Below, in pieces: positions 5,619-6,758 of a DNA stretch of 6,758 nucleotides. This stretch comes from a bacterium. GTDB taxonomy: Bacteria > Patescibacteriota > Minisyncoccia > Phycocordibacterales > Phycocordibacteraceae. The first letter of the stretch is position 1; every line of letters begins with the position of its first letter. The stretch lies in NCBI GenBank assembly GCA_021812955.1, contig JAKAMJ010000036.1, forward strand, positions 1-6,758. The letters are read 5' to 3'. The notes below the pieces were generated by a model that was not told where the DNA came from, searched no databases, and was given only the letters and a program-made list of their open reading frames with translations. The position numbers were made by a program, and so were the translations under genes.

Positions 5619-5685
5619 TGGAGGAATCGTAGCAGGAGCGCAAAAGACGGCTGACTCGTACATGCCATGCATAAGTTCAGAAACA

Positions 5686-5696
5686 TTTGAGACTCC
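5686..5696 (+). repeat. Left terminal inverted repeat core of the insertion sequence
   Basis: TTTGAGACTCC, a perfect inverted match of 6717-6727. It lies 16 bases before the transposase start codon, in the gap between the unknown membrane gene and the transposase. Confidence 0.75.
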
Positions 5697-5712
5697 GCCT
5701 TAAGCGCGGAGC

Positions 5713-6758
5713 ATGGCATATTTCAACAGATTCAGGAACACCAAGGGCTGGTTGTACATGTGGGAGCGCACGATACGCTTCCGGCATATGAGAAAAGAAC
5801 CGGAGGTGAAGAGAAGGGCGAAAGCCCTCGACCTGTGGCGAGACCACGGTATCGAGGCGGCCATACAGGCCTTCGAGGTGTCCCGGCCCACACTGTATCG
5901 CTGGCGCAAGGAGCTCCGAGACCATGACGGCCACCTGGACGCCCTCGACCCCAAGAGCACGGCGCCGAAGCACGTCCGGCAGCGGCAATACCCGGACGGT
6001 CTCCTGGAGCGGATCGTCACCCTGCGCACGGAGCACCCCGGCCTCGGCAAGAAGAAGCTTGTGGTGCTCCTCGCTCCGGCATACGCGGTATCCGAATCAT
6101 ACGTCGGCCGGTGCCTCAGCGACCTCAAGGAGCGCAACCTCCTCCCGAGCGGGAAGAAGCTCTCGTTCCGGGCACCGAAGGGCACTCACACCGAGAAGCC
6201 GCAGAAACGCAGGAAGAAACGCCGACGGAAGGTGAAGCAGGGCATGGAGCTCGACACGGTCGTCCGCTTCGTGGACGGTACCAAGCGGTATATCCTGACC
6301 GCCATCGACGTGGATCGGAAGTTCGCTTTCGCCCGGGCGTATACGAGCCACTCTTCAGTCGCTGCCGCCGATTTCTTAAGGAAGCTCCTCATCGTGTGCC
6401 CGTTCGCGATCGAGGAGCTCCAGACCGACAACGGGAGCGAGTTCGCCCGGTATTTCGAGCAGGCCTGTATCACCCTCGGCATCACCCACTTCCACACGTA
6501 TCCGAGAACACCCAAGATGAACGCCACGATCGAGCGCTTCAACCGCACGCTCTCCGAGGACTTCGTCCGGTATCACCGGACCGTCCTCGCCCACGACCTC
6601 TACCGTTTCAACCGGCTGCTCGTGGACTGGCTGCTCTGGTATGACCTTGAACGCCCGCATGAATCGCTCGGCATGGTCTCCCCGATGCGGTATATTGTAT
6701 CGACGTTATCAGCGGAGGAGTCTCAAAGGTGGTGGACTTGTACAGGTGCTTGCGCGAA
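5713..6758 (+). CDS. DDE transposase with integrase core (rve) domain, 3' end outside window
   Basis: The frame starts at ATG 5713 (in-frame TAA at 5701-5703) and stays open to the right edge, giving at least 348 residues. It catalyses cut and joining of the insertion sequence ends. Seen: an N-terminal helix-turn-helix (about 33-67, with ALDLWRDHGIEAAIQAF then SRPTLYRWRKEL); a second helical DNA-binding region (about 95-143); a very basic linker (KPQKRRKKRRRKVK, 162-175); and an integrase core with Asp181 (MELDTVV), Asp239 (QTDNGSEF) and Glu274 (NATIERFNRTL). There are 34 residues between the second Asp and Glu, close to the D,D(35)E pattern of IS481/IS3/retroviral integrases. The tail WYDLERPHESLGMVSPM (309-325) is typical of this group. 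It looks intact. Oddly, the frame runs through the right inverted repeat without a stop, so the last residues are encoded by the repeat and possibly by flanking DNA. Confidence 0.9.
   Translation, partial: MAYFNRFRNTKGWLYMWERTIRFRHMRKEPEVKRRAKALDLWRDHGIEAAIQAFEVSRPTLYRWRKELRDHDGHLDALDPKSTAPKHVRQRQYPDGLLERIVTLRTEHPGLGKKKLVVLLAPAYAVSESYVGRCLSDLKERNLLPSGKKLSFRAPKGTHTEKPQKRRKKRRRKVKQGMELDTVVRFVDGTKRYILTAIDVDRKFAFARAYTSHSSVAAADFLRKLLIVCPFAIEELQTDNGSEFARYFEQACITLGITHFHTYPRTPKMNATIERFNRTLSEDFVRYHRTVLAHDLYRFNRLLVDWLLWYDLERPHESLGMVSPMRYIVSTLSAEESQRWWTCTGACA
6717..6727 (-). repeat. Right terminal inverted repeat core of the insertion sequence
   Basis: GGAGTCTCAAA, the exact reverse complement of 5686-5696. 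It lies within the transposase reading frame, coding for its C-terminal residues around EESQR. Confidence 0.75.

Larger units (their letters stand above)
5668..6744 (+). mobile_element. IS481/IS3-like insertion sequence
   Basis: A DDE transposase gene is bracketed by inverted repeats. The inner cores are a perfect 11-base match: TTTGAGACTCC at 5686-5696 and its reverse complement at 6717-6727. Outward of the cores, TGCATAAGTTCA (5668-5679) and the reverse complement of 6733-6744, TGTACAAGTCCA, agree at 9 of 12 positions with a one-base spacing difference, so each end spans about 28 bases and begins with TG, as in IS481 elements. These outer limits are approximate. I saw no convincing target-site duplication, but only 14 bases remain to the right. 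The element lies just downstream of the unknown membrane gene and does not interrupt it. Confidence 0.7.

Noticed and set aside
5619..5667. Terminator after the unknown membrane gene, or a target-site duplication left of the insertion sequence
   Set aside because: No stem with a T-run was found, and no short direct repeat matches the few bases to the right of 6744.
5109..5672. Minus-strand frame of 187 residues opposite the unknown membrane gene
   Set aside because: Its plus-strand counterpart has a clear start and transmembrane helix, while the minus frame shows no domain. Since neither has a named family, this rejection is less certain than the others.
5924..6644. Other-frame plus-strand frames and minus-strand frames across the transposase
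   Set aside because: The DDE frame from 5713 with Asp181, Asp239 and Glu274 is uninterrupted; the others are Arg/Pro/Ser-rich shadows.

Overview
The window is a dense, GC-rich bacterial segment devoted mostly to sugar-phosphate metabolism, with a transposon at its right end. Genes are tightly packed, with overlapping stops and starts, almost no Shine-Dalgarno sequences, and several -10-like boxes lying 6 to 8 bases before start codons, as expected for leaderless mRNAs. Together with a transketolase split into two subunits, an atypical ribulose-phosphate epimerase and tiny single-span membrane proteins, this suggests a small-genome lineage such as Patescibacteria/CPR (Parcubacteria-like). That assignment is inference; no rRNA or other phylogenetic marker is present.

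Layout, left to right. (1) Plus-strand operon: the 3' part of a ribulose-phosphate 3-epimerase-like gene (1-377), the transketolase N-terminal subunit (392-1252), a HigB/Gp49-type toxin (1249-1569), an XRE-type antitoxin (1591-1911), the transketolase C-terminal subunit (1898-2887), and a 51-residue single-span membrane protein (2893-3048). (2) A PfkB-family sugar kinase on the minus strand (3027-4007), whose 3' end overlaps the small membrane gene. (3) A class I fructose-bisphosphate aldolase (4040-5032), divergent from the kinase with only 32 bases between their starts. (4) An AT-richer gene for an unrecognised membrane-anchored protein (5061-5618). (5) An IS481/IS3-like insertion sequence with a DDE transposase reading off the right edge (5713-6758) and terminal inverted repeats near 5668-5696 and 6717-6744.

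How it fits together: epimerase and transketolase belong to the non-oxidative pentose phosphate pathway, which makes fructose-6-phosphate and glyceraldehyde-3-phosphate. Aldolase connects fructose-1,6-bisphosphate with triose phosphates. The PfkB kinase could supply the missing phosphofructokinase step between them, although its substrate cannot be read from the sequence.

The two most unusual structures are a complete toxin-antitoxin pair inserted seamlessly between the two halves of transketolase, overlapping the reading frames on both sides, and a minimal kinase/aldolase divergent promoter in which two extended -10 elements touch back to back. No CRISPR array, tRNA or rRNA was seen.
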